DNA of 64,000 bases from VBDM01 sp964430565 (GCA_964430565.1 CAYSFD010000024.1:1-64000), one strand, 5' to 3'. Shown: positions 9,084 through 16,964, numbered from the stretch's first letter. The notes: generated by a model not told the origin, from the sequence alone. Numbers and translations are program-made.

Positions 9084-9548
9084 ATGGCAAGCATCAAATT
9101 CGCCGTCGACGGTAAAGCGGTGACGGTCAACGCCGATCCGAACATGCCACTCCTGTACGCGCTGCGCAACGACCTCGAGATGGGCAACCCGCATTTCGGC
9201 TGCGGTCTTGCGCAATGCGGCGCGTGCACCGTGCATTTGGACGGCGAGCCGGTGCGCTCCTGCGTGATGCCGCTCTCGGCGGTGGCGGGCAAGAAGGTGA
9301 CGACGCTCAAGGGCCTCGGCACGCCGAAGAAACCGCATCCCCTTCAGGCCGCGTTTGTCGAAGAGCAGGTGCCGCAGTGCGGCTACTGCATCAACGGCTG
9401 GATCATGACCGCGGCGGCGTTTCTGAAAAAGAACCCGAAGGCGAGCGACGCGCAAGTGCGCGAGGCGCTCGCCGGCCTCAAGTGCCGCTGCGGAACGCAC
9501 GTTTCCATCCTGCGCGCGATCAAGCGCGCCCAACAGCAGATGGCCTGA
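9084..9548 (+). CDS. [2Fe-2S] small subunit of a molybdenum hydroxylase (IorA type)
   Basis: 154 residues, the length of the iron-sulphur subunit of two-component xanthine-oxidase-family enzymes such as isoquinoline 1-oxidoreductase. The N-terminal plant-ferredoxin-like cluster is bound by Cys in GCGLAQCGACTVH with a later Cys in VRSC; the C-terminal helical cluster domain has QCGYC and KCRCG. There is a perfect AAGGAGG site 7 nt before the ATG. The molybdopterin subunit follows after 10 bases. No separate FAD subunit is encoded, which fits IorAB-type enzymes that pass electrons to a cytochrome or quinone rather than NAD. Confidence 0.93.
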   Translation: MASIKFAVDGKAVTVNADPNMPLLYALRNDLEMGNPHFGCGLAQCGACTVHLDGEPVRSCVMPLSAVAGKKVTTLKGLGTPKKPHPLQAAFVEEQVPQCGYCINGWIMTAAAFLKKNPKASDAQVREALAGLKCRCGTHVSILRAIKRAQQQMA

Positions 9549-9558
9549 GGAGACGATC

Positions 9559-11856
9559 ATGAATGCACGCGCATTTCAGACTGGAAACATGCCGCTCTCC
9601 CGCCGCGAGTTCCTGAAGGCGTCCGGCGCGCTCATCGTGTCCGCCTCGGGGCCCGTCTTCGTCGGCGACGCCCTTGCGCAGGCCCCCGTCGGGAGCGTCA
9701 GACCAGCGCTTCTCCCCACCGAGCTCGACTCCTGGGTGGCGATCGGCAAGGACGGAAGGGTGGTCGCCTTTTTCGGCAAGATGGACATGGGCCAGTGCCT
9801 GGACGTGGCGATCGCGCAGATCGTCGCCGACGAGCTGGACGTCACCTACGAAAAAGTCGATGTGGTGATGGGCGACACCGCGCTCACCTGCAACCAGGGC
9901 AGCGCATCCGGCAGCACCGGCATCTCCACCGGTGCGCGGCCGCTGCGCAACGCCGCCGCCGAAGCGCGGCGCCTTCTCGTCGAGAGCGCATCGCAAAAGC
10001 TCGGCGTTCCGGCCGCGCAACTGCGCGTCGATGACGGCGTGGTCAGCGCCGTATCCGATCCGTCGAAGAGAGTGAGTTACGCGGAGCTGATCGGCGGGCG
10101 CCACTTCAACCACCAGGTCGAGTGGAACAAGCAGACCGGCAATCCCATGGACATCAAGGTCCAGGCGAAACCGAAATCTCCCTCCGAATACCGGGTGGTG
10201 GGCAAGTCGTTCGCTCGCCGAGACGTCGCCGGCAAGGTCTACCGCACCGACAACTACGTCACCGACGTTGCGCTGCCGGGAATGCTGCATGCGCGGGTGA
10301 TCCGACCCACGCGCGCGGCCTGCACCGTGGCTAGCGTGGACGAAGGCTCGATCCGCTCGGTGAAGGGCGCGCGCGTCGTGCGCGAGAAGGACTTCGTCGC
10401 CGTGCTCGCCGAGCACGAGTGGGATGCTGTGCGCGCTTCGCGCATGCTCAAGGTCAGCTGGAACGAGACGAAGAAAGATCCCTTCCCGGCGATGGCCGGG
10501 CTGTACGACCACATCCGCAGCGCACCGGTACAGAAGCGCGAGGACCCGGTGAAGAAGGGCGACCCGGACGGCGCGTTCAAGACCGCCGCGCGCGTCGTCG
10601 AGGCCCAGTACGAGTGGCCGTTCCAGTCGCACGCGAGCATGGGCCCCGCGTGCGCGGTCGCCGACGTGCGCGCGGACGGCGTGGTGGTATGGACCGGCTC
10701 GCAGAAGCCGCATTTCGTTCAGTTGGGCGTCGCCCGGCTGCTCGGCCTGCCGGCGGACAAGGTGCGCGCGATCTGGGTGCCCGGACCCGGCTCCTACGGC
10801 CGCAACGACGCGGGCGACGCGGCGCTCGACGCGGCGATGCTCTCCAAGCTCACCGGCAAGCCGGTGCGCGTCCAGGGCATGCGCGAGGACGGCATCGCCT
10901 GGGATCCGAAGGGCCCGGCCTGCGTGCACCGCGCGCGCGCCGCGATCGACGCCTCGGGCAAGGTCATCGGGTACGAGTTCATTTCCAAGGGCTTTTCGCG
11001 CATCAACATCCAGACCAACGAGTCCGACCCGAGCCACAGCCTGGTCGGCATGTCCACCGGCCACCCGCCCAAGCCCAACGACGGGTTCAACGTGCCGGCG
11101 GAGTCCTATGGGTTCGACAATAAGCGCCTCGCGTGGGAGACGATCCCACCTCTGCTCGATTCCTGTTCGCCGCTGCGCACCGCGCACCTGCGTGATCCGG
11201 TGGGTCCGGAAATTCAGTTCGGCAGCGAACAGTTCATCGACGAGCTCGCTCACGCGACCAACGAAGACCCGGTCGCGTTCCGGCTGAGGTACGTCACCGC
11301 GCCGCGCGACGCGGCGGTGATCAGGGCGGCGGCGGAGAAAGCGGGATGGCAGGCGCGTCCCGGGCCGCGCGCCACGCTCATGGGGGGCGTGTATCCCGGC
11401 CGCGGAATCGCCTACGCGCAGCGCGGCGGCAGCATCGTCGCGGTGGTCGCCGAGATCGAGGTCGAGCCCAAATCCGGGAGGATCCGGGCGAAGAAATTCA
11501 CCGTGGCGCACGACTGCGGCCTCGTCATCAATCCCGAGGGCCTGCGCTACACCATCGAGGGCAACGTCGTGCACGGCCTCTCGCGCACGCTCTTCGAGGA
11601 AGTGCGCTTCGAGCGCGACCGCGTGACGAGCGTCGATTGGATGAGCTATCCCATACTCGACATCGCGGATGCGCCCGAGACCATCGACGTCGTGCTGATC
11701 AACCGGCCCGAAGTCGCGCCCACCGGAGCGGGCGAGCCGACCATACGCGTCATTCCGGCCGCAGTAGCGAACGCCTTCTTCGACGCAACCGGCGTGCGGC
11801 TGCGCCGCGTGCCCTTGACGCCGGAGCGGGTCAAGGCGGCGCTCGCGCGGGCTTAG
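9559..11856 (+). CDS. molybdopterin-binding large subunit of a molybdenum hydroxylase (IorB type)
   Basis: 765 residues. The N terminus carries a Tat motif, SRREFLK at residues about 14-20, followed by a hydrophobic stretch, so the folded holoenzyme should be exported to the periplasm together with its [2Fe-2S] partner. Downstream are blocks of the xanthine-dehydrogenase molybdenum-binding fold, including GSASGSTGIS and, near the C terminus, GAGEPTIRVIPAAVANAFFDATG with the conserved Glu that deprotonates molybdenum-bound hydroxide. It hydroxylates an N-heterocycle or an aldehyde; the substrate is not readable. The start has GAGGAG 8 nt upstream. No XdhC-type maturation factor lies in this window. 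Confidence 0.93.
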   Translation: MNARAFQTGNMPLSRREFLKASGALIVSASGPVFVGDALAQAPVGSVRPALLPTELDSWVAIGKDGRVVAFFGKMDMGQCLDVAIAQIVADELDVTYEKVDVVMGDTALTCNQGSASGSTGISTGARPLRNAAAEARRLLVESASQKLGVPAAQLRVDDGVVSAVSDPSKRVSYAELIGGRHFNHQVEWNKQTGNPMDIKVQAKPKSPSEYRVVGKSFARRDVAGKVYRTDNYVTDVALPGMLHARVIRPTRAACTVASVDEGSIRSVKGARVVREKDFVAVLAEHEWDAVRASRMLKVSWNETKKDPFPAMAGLYDHIRSAPVQKREDPVKKGDPDGAFKTAARVVEAQYEWPFQSHASMGPACAVADVRADGVVVWTGSQKPHFVQLGVARLLGLPADKVRAIWVPGPGSYGRNDAGDAALDAAMLSKLTGKPVRVQGMREDGIAWDPKGPACVHRARAAIDASGKVIGYEFISKGFSRINIQTNESDPSHSLVGMSTGHPPKPNDGFNVPAESYGFDNKRLAWETIPPLLDSCSPLRTAHLRDPVGPEIQFGSEQFIDELAHATNEDPVAFRLRYVTAPRDAAVIRAAAEKAGWQARPGPRATLMGGVYPGRGIAYAQRGGSIVAVVAEIEVEPKSGRIRAKKFTVAHDCGLVINPEGLRYTIEGNVVHGLSRTLFEEVRFERDRVTSVDWMSYPILDIADAPETIDVVLINRPEVAPTGAGEPTIRVIPAAVANAFFDATGVRLRRVPLTPERVKAALARA

Positions 11857-11863
11857 AGTCAGG

Positions 11864-12844
11864 ATGCGGCCCACGGAGCCGGTGAGAGCAGGAACGAGAG
11901 AAGCGCGACCCGCGCAACCCGCACGCAAGATGGGACTGCCCGAGCCCACCGTCGCCGCGATCGTGCGTGACCAGACGGGCGCTGCGTGGTCGCGCGCGCG
12001 TGACCTGTGCACCGAAGGGCGCGTGACGGTGAACGGCAAGCGGTGCCTCGACTCGGCCTTACGCGTTTCTCCCGAAGCGGTGGTGGTCGTCGATGAACGT
12101 GCGCCGAAGCTCCGTAGCGGTGCCCTACCCGAGAGCGCGATCGTGTTCTTCGACCGCGACGTCGTCGTCGTCGACAAGCCCGTCGGAATGCTGAGCATCG
12201 CCTACGAGCCGGGCGACAAGGACACGCTCGTCGGCTGCATGCGAGTTCTGCTGCGGCGAATGGGCGGACGCGGCCGCCTCCCCGAGCTCGGCGTGGTTCA
12301 CCGGCTCGACAAGGAGACGAGCGGCTTGATGGTATTCGCGCGCACCCTGGACGCGAAGCGCATTCTGGACATCCAGTTCCGCGCGCACGACATCGAGCGC
12401 GTCTATCATGCGATCGCGCACGGCGCGGTCACTGCGAAGCGTGTCGAAACTCATCTCATCGCAGATCGCGGCGACGGAATCCGCGGCTCCCATGGTCACT
12501 TTCGGCGTCCCAAGGGTGGAATTCCGCCCGAGGCGAAGCGTTCGGTTACGCACATCACACCGATCGCTGCGCTCGCGGGTGCGACCTTGGTCGAGTGCCG
12601 CCTCGAAACCGGGCGGCAGCATCAGATCCGCATCCACCTGTCCGAACTCGGCCATCCCTTGGTCGGCGAACGCGTCTATATCCGCGACTACGCAGGTCGA
12701 ACGATCGAAGCGATGCGCCCGATGCTCCACGCGCGAGTTCTCGGATTTGCACATCCCCGAACGGGCCAACGCATGTCGTTCGAGCGCGGAGCACCCGACG
12801 ACTTCCTGGCGATGATCGAATCGCTTCGTCTGACGCGCCGCTGA
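11864..12844 (+). CDS. RluA-family RNA pseudouridine synthase with S4 domain
   Basis: 326 residues. The N-terminal half carries an S4-like RNA-binding segment (DLCTEGRVTVNGKR), and the catalytic domain has the RluA motif HRLDKETSG with the nucleophilic Asp. The end of the fold is marked by LETGRQHQIRIHLSELGHPLVG. It converts uridine to pseudouridine in rRNA or tRNA; which position cannot be told from sequence. It follows the molybdenum hydroxylase gene by seven bases, though the functions are unrelated. The ATG at 11864 is preceded by AGTCAGG; a second Met (residue 23) is a possible alternative start, because the first 22 residues are Arg/Ala-rich and poorly conserved-looking. Confidence 0.9.
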   Translation: MRPTEPVRAGTREARPAQPARKMGLPEPTVAAIVRDQTGAAWSRARDLCTEGRVTVNGKRCLDSALRVSPEAVVVVDERAPKLRSGALPESAIVFFDRDVVVVDKPVGMLSIAYEPGDKDTLVGCMRVLLRRMGGRGRLPELGVVHRLDKETSGLMVFARTLDAKRILDIQFRAHDIERVYHAIAHGAVTAKRVETHLIADRGDGIRGSHGHFRRPKGGIPPEAKRSVTHITPIAALAGATLVECRLETGRQHQIRIHLSELGHPLVGERVYIRDYAGRTIEAMRPMLHARVLGFAHPRTGQRMSFERGAPDDFLAMIESLRLTRR

Positions 12845-12853
12845 CGTGGCTTC

Positions 12854-13228
12854 ATGAGCGCAAGTGACCCTGGCAAGCTGGACCGCATCGTCGCCGATGC
12901 CCGTCGCACTGCCGAGAAGCGCGAACGGGGCTATAGGGAACAGGCGTTGAAGATCTACCCCTGGATCTGTGGGCGCTGCGCCCGCGAGTTCACGCGTGCC
13001 AACGTGCGCGAACTGACGGTCCACCACCGAGACCACAATCACGACAACAACCCGCCCGATGGCAGCAACTGGGAGTTGCTGTGTCTGTACTGCCACGACA
13101 ACGAACACCAGCGGCACTTAGAAGCGGCTGGCGGGGGAAGCAGCCCCTCCGCCGGTGGCCGCGTATCGACCTATGCTCCCTTCGCAGATCTCAAGGGGCT
13201 ACTAACCAAGAAGCAGCATCCTAAATGA
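12854..13228 (+). CDS. yajD: YajD-type HNH nuclease family protein
   Basis: 124 residues, close to the E. coli YajD length. The central block has CGRCAREF, then ELTVHHRDHNHDNNP and WELLCLYCHDNEH: two CxxC zinc knuckles bracketing an HNH core (His-His ... Asn ... His). Identity to YajD across this block looks high by eye. It is predicted to be a small cytoplasmic nuclease; the biological role is not established. The gene begins nine bases after the pseudouridine synthase stop and is probably co-transcribed with it. The C-terminal 35 residues are Ser/Gly-rich and differ from YajD. Confidence 0.92.
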   Translation: MSASDPGKLDRIVADARRTAEKRERGYREQALKIYPWICGRCAREFTRANVRELTVHHRDHNHDNNPPDGSNWELLCLYCHDNEHQRHLEAAGGGSSPSAGGRVSTYAPFADLKGLLTKKQHPK

Positions 13229-13318
13229 ATCAGACTTTGGAATAGCGGGCGGAGTGCAGTAACCGCTACGAATATTTCAGGCATGTTTCCGGCAGAGAGT
13301 CTGCCCCGATGCAACTTG

Positions 13319-13348
13319 TTGTCCTATCCGTATTTTTGGGGGTAGAAT
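13319..13348 (+). promoter_or_regulatory. candidate sigma-70 promoter for the small RNA
   Basis: TTGTCC (-35, 4 of 6) and TAGAAT (-10, 5 of 6) separated by 18 bases. The predicted start is about seven bases downstream, right at the first hairpin of the RNA candidate. Inferred from sequence only. Confidence 0.5.
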
Positions 13349-13354
13349 AGTTCA

Positions 13355-13533
13355 GGTGCGTGCCCCCACGGGCGCACCGACTTCATGTTGCAACAGGAGG
13401 CTCTATAGCGAACAACTATGGAAACCGCTTGAAGTGAAACGACACGCGAGTGTCCTGGCGCCGTAACCACGGCGCCGAAGCATCGCCACCGAGGGTGGCA
13501 AAATAAGAGCCCCGTGCAATGCGGGGCTTTTCT
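13355..13533 (+). ncRNA. candidate structured small RNA, about 180 nt
   Basis: No credible ORF, but five successive stem-loops: 13355-13378 (GGTGCG / CGCACC, inner CCC/GGG); 13441-13454 (GACAC-GCGA-GTGTC, a GNRA tetraloop); 13457-13476 (GGCGCCG-TAACCA-CGGCGCC, perfect); 13485-13499 (GCCACC-GAG-GGTGGC, perfect); and a terminator at 13508-13528. A plausible promoter ends just upstream. The loop between hairpins 1 and 2 is A-rich and contains AGGAGG, which could be a pairing site. I do not recognise it as tmRNA, 6S RNA, RNase P or a known riboswitch. Since no gene follows on this strand, a free-standing sRNA is more likely than a leader. Confidence 0.6.
13508..13533 (+). terminator. intrinsic terminator of the small RNA
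   Basis: Perfect 7-bp stem AGCCCCG / CGGGGCT with a seven-base loop, followed by TTTCT. It lies about 280 bases after yajD and would end either a yajD read-through transcript or the separate RNA proposed here. Confidence 0.85.
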
Positions 13534-13620
13534 ATTGTAGAGAGCAACGGCGAGATCGACGAAGCGGCAGCGCCGCTTGAGGGCAGTGGCGCGCGACGCC
13601 GGACAGATCTCCGGTCAGCT

Positions 13621-13770
13621 TCACTCGATCTTGATGCCGGCCTGCCTGACCACTTTTTCCCAGGGCGCCAGGTCTTCGCGAATCTGAGCTGCAAACTGCT
13701 CCGGGGTGTTGCCCACAGAACGATCGGCCCGCAAGAGGCCGGCCACTGAATTTAAACGTTCCGCAGCTGC
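13621..13770 (-). pseudogene. C-terminal stub of a Bug/TctC-family solute-binding protein
   Basis: Reading the minus strand to the TGA at 13621-13623 gives a tail with SVGNTPEQFAAQIRED, then LAPWEKVVRQAGIKIE and stop. This matches the C terminus of Bug proteins (compare the intact paralogues in this window, which end KVIKEAGIPVEQ and KVVKQAGIKAE). There is no start codon and the rest of the roughly 320-residue protein is missing. The next gene upstream on this strand, the CSCG protein, ends six bases away. It is a deletion remnant beside the ring-oxygenase genes. Confidence 0.75.
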
Positions 13771-13776
13771 CCGGGG

Positions 13777-14142
13777 CTAACGCCCGCGGTGCAGCTCGTC
13801 GAACGAGTCGAGGCTTCTTTCCAAGTCGGCGAGCAGTGCGGCGTGGCCGCCGTTGCCCGCGCCCTGCGTCGCGATCGCGCGCAGCAACGCCGTGACGCTC
13901 CCCGCTTCTCCCTGCCGATACCCCGCGCGCTCGACCGCCGCCGCGCCGTGCTTGGCGTGAAGGTAGTCGAGGATCTGCTGCTCGAAATCCTGCAGCCGCG
14001 CGCCCACACCGACGCCGCAGGAGCAGCCCGCGCCGAACATCACATGCCCTTGAGCGAGCTTGGTCCACTTGCCTAGGAGCCGTGTGGCTTCGAGCGCTGC
14101 GGAGAAAGCCGGCGCGCGGCCCGGTCTTGCGCGTGTCGTCAT
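13777..14142 (-). CDS. uncharacterised 121-residue protein with CSCG motif
   Basis: I do not recognise this protein. It has a basic N terminus (TTRARPGR), then a compact motif GAGCSCGVGVG around residues 37-47, and a mainly helical, Ala/Leu-rich remainder (DFEQQILDYLHAKHG, ALLADLERSLDSFDELH). The paired cysteines in CSC could bind a metal or cluster. GGAAA precedes the ATG. It is the last intact gene downstream of the ring-hydroxylating oxygenase pair, about 60 bases after the beta subunit, so it may serve the oxygenase system. Arguments that it is real: a proper start, no competing frame, and consistent strand with neighbours. Confidence 0.6.
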   Translation of the reverse strand: MTTRARPGRAPAFSAALEATRLLGKWTKLAQGHVMFGAGCSCGVGVGARLQDFEQQILDYLHAKHGAAAVERAGYRQGEAGSVTALLRAIATQGAGNGGHAALLADLERSLDSFDELHRGR

Positions 14143-14170
14143 GGTTTCCTTCGCTCGGCTGCTGAAAAGC

Positions 14171-14196
14171 AGATCCTTCGCTTCGCTCAGGATGAC
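14171..14196. repeat. REP-like palindrome between the CSCG gene and the oxygenase beta subunit
   Basis: An imperfect palindrome, ATCCT ... AGGAT around TCGCTTCGC, followed by GACA. It resembles dispersed short palindromic repeats that sit between bacterial genes. It is a different sequence type from the ATTCCCGC palindromes elsewhere in this window. Confidence 0.4.
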
Positions 14197-14202
14197 AACG
14201 CT

Positions 14203-14742
14203 CTAGACGCAGTAGATATCAAGCATCGTCGGGATATAGTCGTTCTGCAGCAGGATCTTCTTTTTCGCGATCCGCCAATCTCCCTCGCGCAGCACCAGCT
14301 CGTGCTCCGAGCGCCCGAAGAACGCGTGGCTCTCATGCGAGCGCGGAAAGTACACATGGCACACCCAGCTCGAGCGAAGGCGCAGCCGGTCGGCCGCCGG
14401 CGCCTCGAGCGGCAGGACCGTGCCGAGGATATGCGCGGTGCGCGGCATCGGCGTGGACGCAGGTGATTTCCCCGAGCGGATGCGCACGATGCGGTCCTCC
14501 AGCCCCGCGCGGTTCGCGTAGTAGATGTGCGAGAGCTCGGCCTGCGGATTGGTGGTGGGCGTGCCGTCCGCCTTCCACGCCGGCATCCAGTATTCGCAGT
14601 CCTCGGTATACGACGCCAGCCATTCGTCCCAGCGCTGCTCATCCAGATACATCGCTTCGCGCAAGATCAGATCACGTCCTTCAGAGAAACGACTCTGGAT
14701 TCCCGCTTTCGCGGGAATGACGGCGGGTTCGCGCGCGCTCAT
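14203..14742 (-). CDS. aromatic-ring-hydroxylating dioxygenase beta (small) subunit
   Basis: 179 residues with the SnoaL/NTF2-like beta-subunit fold: YLDEQRWDEWLASYTEDCEYWMPAW near residues 32-56, NRAGLEDRIVRIRSGK, and WRIAKKKILLQNDYI at the end. This subunit packs under the catalytic alpha trimer in an alpha3beta3 oxygenase. The start is odd. The alpha stop codon overlaps an ATG at 14768 (ATGA), but that reading ends after nine codons; a 26-base tandem copy supplies the ATG at 14742 used here. The first 20 residues include VIPAKAGIQSR, the usual translation of a REP-like palindrome, so a repeat has entered the 5' end of the gene without breaking the frame. Confidence 0.88.
   Translation of the reverse strand: MSAREPAVIPAKAGIQSRFSEGRDLILREAMYLDEQRWDEWLASYTEDCEYWMPAWKADGTPTTNPQAELSHIYYANRAGLEDRIVRIRSGKSPASTPMPRTAHILGTVLPLEAPAADRLRLRSSWVCHVYFPRSHESHAFFGRSEHELVLREGDWRIAKKKILLQNDYIPTMLDIYCV
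14695..14723. repeat. REP-like palindrome inside the oxygenase beta-subunit gene
   Basis: CTGG, then the palindrome ATTCCCGC-TTTC-GCGGGAAT, then GACGG. The core arms pair perfectly. The GGAATGACG end is shared with the larger element at 24556-24676. Here it lies in frame within the N-terminal codons of the beta subunit. Confidence 0.75.
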
Positions 14743-14768
14743 GGGACGGCAGGCTCGCGCGCGCTCAT
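14717..14768 (-). repeat. 26-bp tandem duplication of the beta-subunit start region
   Basis: Two adjacent copies (14743-14768 and 14717-14742) of a unit beginning ATGAGCGCGCGCGA and continuing CCTGCCGTC or CCCGCCGTC, differing at two positions. The first copy holds the ATGA overlap with the alpha gene but runs into a stop; the second supplies the working start. The duplication abuts the REP-like palindrome. Confidence 0.8.
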
Positions 14769-16108
14769 GGATAGGCCTTGTTGCCCGCGACGCCCGCCTG
14801 CATCAGCCGCGCCCACTCCCGATAGGGCGCGTGAAAACCGATCTCGCTGAACATGTCGAACTTCCCCTTCACGCTCGCCTCGGGGTGGATGCCGATCGAC
14901 TTGGCGACGGGGTCTTCGCTTTTCTCGAGCGCCGCGATCCCGCGCGCGTAGCCCTGCAGGAAAGAAATCGGCTGCGCGCCGAAGCCGCTCTGGCAGCCTT
15001 CGTAGGTCACCGTGTCGTCGGGCGTGGCCAAGCCGCCGGGGTTGAAGAAATCCTCGAACTGGCGCAGGCGCCAGGCGCGCAGCTCCGGCGCCTCCCCGAT
15101 CGGCGCGAGGCAATAGCTCCTCATCTCGGTGCGATCGACCGCGACGGGACGGAAGGTGCGCAGCATCAAAGTGATCGCATCGGCAATCTGCATGTTGGGA
15201 AAAACGTGAGCGTTGCGCGCCTTGAGCATCCATTCGGCGCGCAGCTCGCCGACCCTCGCGCGGATCTCCGCAAGCGCCGGATAGATCGGGCGCTTCTCGG
15301 GCTCCGGCTGATTGAGCCAGGTCGTCGCGTGCCCGTAGCGCAGGGCAAAGGTCCCGCCTTCCGCGTTCGCCCGCTTCGCCCAGTCGTATTGGCGTGCCTC
15401 AAGATGGCCCTCCCCTTGGCGGCGCCGCGCCTGCAGGTCCATATAGGAGAGGTGCGTGGTGGTGAGATGGTAGGGATCGAGGCCGTTGTCGAGCTGCAGC
15501 TTCCAGTTACCGCGGAAGGTGTACACCGAGCGCCCGGGAATGAACTCCATTCCCCGCGGCCCCTGATCCGTCACCAGATCGATGAAGAAGCGCATGTCGC
15601 CGAGAAACTCCTCGAGCGGCGGCACTTCCGATGACAGGCTGCCGAACACCAGTCCCTTGTAGCTCGCCGCCCTTGCGAGCGGCACGAGGTCGTGGCTGTC
15701 CGCGTCGAAACCCGGCGCATAGCAGCCCGACTTTCTGTCCTTGATGTCGATGCTCTTGCCGGAGGCGTCGTAGGCCCAGCCGTGATAGGGGCAAACGTGA
15801 TATTTCGCATTTCCCTCCTCGGCCGCGCACAGCAATGACCCCTTGTGGCGGCAGACGTTGACGAAGGCCCCAAGCGCGCCGCGGGCGCCGCGCGTCACCA
15901 GAACCGGCGTGCGGCCGATCCAGGCGGTAATGAAGTCGTTGGCCTTCGGCAGCTGGGACTCGAGCCCGAGGAAGTTCCAGCTGCGCTCGAAGATGAATTT
16001 CTGCTCCAGCTCGAAGAGCTCCGGGTCAGAATAGACGTCGCGATGCACGCGGAACACGCCCTCAGCGGGACGATCGTCCACGTAGAGCCTGATGTCCTCG
16101 AGATCCAT
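14765..16108 (-). CDS. aromatic-ring-hydroxylating dioxygenase alpha (large) subunit
   Basis: 447 residues. The N-terminal Rieske domain binds its [2Fe-2S] cluster through CRHKGSLLC (Cys-x-His, near residues 87-89) and CPYHGW (Cys-x-x-His, near 107-110). In the catalytic domain the mononuclear iron site appears as LDNGLDPYHLTTTHLSYMD, with the bridging Asp and two His; a later Asp completes the facial triad. It dihydroxylates or monohydroxylates an aromatic acid, perhaps in the benzoate/anthranilate/salicylate group, but the substrate is inference. It heads the cluster and overlaps the original beta start. No ferredoxin or reductase gene lies nearby, so electrons must come from a partner encoded elsewhere. 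Confidence 0.93.
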   Translation of the reverse strand: MDLEDIRLYVDDRPAEGVFRVHRDVYSDPELFELEQKFIFERSWNFLGLESQLPKANDFITAWIGRTPVLVTRGARGALGAFVNVCRHKGSLLCAAEEGNAKYHVCPYHGWAYDASGKSIDIKDRKSGCYAPGFDADSHDLVPLARAASYKGLVFGSLSSEVPPLEEFLGDMRFFIDLVTDQGPRGMEFIPGRSVYTFRGNWKLQLDNGLDPYHLTTTHLSYMDLQARRRQGEGHLEARQYDWAKRANAEGGTFALRYGHATTWLNQPEPEKRPIYPALAEIRARVGELRAEWMLKARNAHVFPNMQIADAITLMLRTFRPVAVDRTEMRSYCLAPIGEAPELRAWRLRQFEDFFNPGGLATPDDTVTYEGCQSGFGAQPISFLQGYARGIAALEKSEDPVAKSIGIHPEASVKGKFDMFSEIGFHAPYREWARLMQAGVAGNKAYP

Positions 16109-16166
16109 GGTGGTTACCCGGTCCTTCGAGAAGTCACTGCCGCAGATTCGCGGGACAGGGACAGAA

Positions 16167-16934
16167 TCACAGGACCTTTGCCTTCTCCCTCAAATGCGGA
16201 AATTTCTCAGTCAAGAGCGACCCGAAGTAGTACGTCGGCTTGAACGCGCGATGGGCGCGGATCGCCTCGACCCAGCGCTGCACCCGGGGTAGCTTCGCCC
16301 ACATGTGATCGAGACCGAGGTCGGCCATGCGCACCAGCGCGGGCATCAGCGACACGTCCGCCAGCGTGATGTCGCCTCCGAGCAACCATGGGCCGCCGCT
16401 CGTCTCGATGGCCCGGTCCATGCGCTCGTAGGTGCGCCGCATGCGATCGAGCGCCGCGTTCATGTCCTTCTCGGGAAACCCCTGGCGTCCCATCGCCAGC
16501 ATGAATTCCTTGCGCAGGGGCTTCGACTCCGCAAACGCCGCGAACTCCTCCTCGCTCATCGCCTGGAAGCGGGGCAGGAACGCGAGATTGAAGGTCGGCA
16601 CGCGCACCGCGGCGGCCGGCATCTCGTCGATGAAGCGCATGAGCGCGCGCATCGCAGCGCGCCCGACCGGGTCGCGCGGCGTGAAGTTCGCGCGATTCGG
16701 CTCGATCTCGTCGAGATACTCGATGATGACCGAAGAATCGATCACGATCGCCCCGTCGTGATCGAGCGTCGGCACGACGCCGTTCGGATTGAGCACGAGG
16801 TAGTCGGGCTTGAGCTGGTCGCCGGCGAGCAGGTCGAGCTTGACCTCTTCGAACGGCAGATCCTTCGCGTTCAGGACGAAGCGCACCCTCTGGCTGCAGG
16901 TCGATTGCGGCGCGTTGTAGAGCGTGATGGACAT
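16167..16934 (-). CDS. glutathione S-transferase family protein
   Basis: 255 residues. The thioredoxin-like N-terminal domain has ITLYNAPQSTCSQRVR, where the Ser/Thr-Cys-Ser cluster sits at the glutathione-activating position, and the gamma-Glu-binding block GVVPTLDHDG followed by DSSVIIEYLDE. An all-helical C-terminal domain follows (WLLGGDITLADVSLMPAL). The layout resembles the aromatic-catabolism GSTs (beta-etherase LigE/LigF-like, or isomerases). It lies 58 bases upstream of the oxygenase alpha gene on the same strand and is probably in its operon. GAGATCGGA precedes the ATG. Confidence 0.9.
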   Translation of the reverse strand: MSITLYNAPQSTCSQRVRFVLNAKDLPFEEVKLDLLAGDQLKPDYLVLNPNGVVPTLDHDGAIVIDSSVIIEYLDEIEPNRANFTPRDPVGRAAMRALMRFIDEMPAAAVRVPTFNLAFLPRFQAMSEEEFAAFAESKPLRKEFMLAMGRQGFPEKDMNAALDRMRRTYERMDRAIETSGGPWLLGGDITLADVSLMPALVRMADLGLDHMWAKLPRVQRWVEAIRAHRAFKPTYYFGSLLTEKFPHLREKAKVL

Positions 16935-16964
16935 TCCGATCTCAGTTGATGTCCTGGAGGTCCA

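Noticed and set aside
9520..12198. Minus-strand open frame of 892 codons
   Set aside because: It lies antisense to the molybdenum hydroxylase large subunit and the next gene, and its residues are His/Arg/Ala-rich as expected from a GC-rich shadow frame; no start site or domain.
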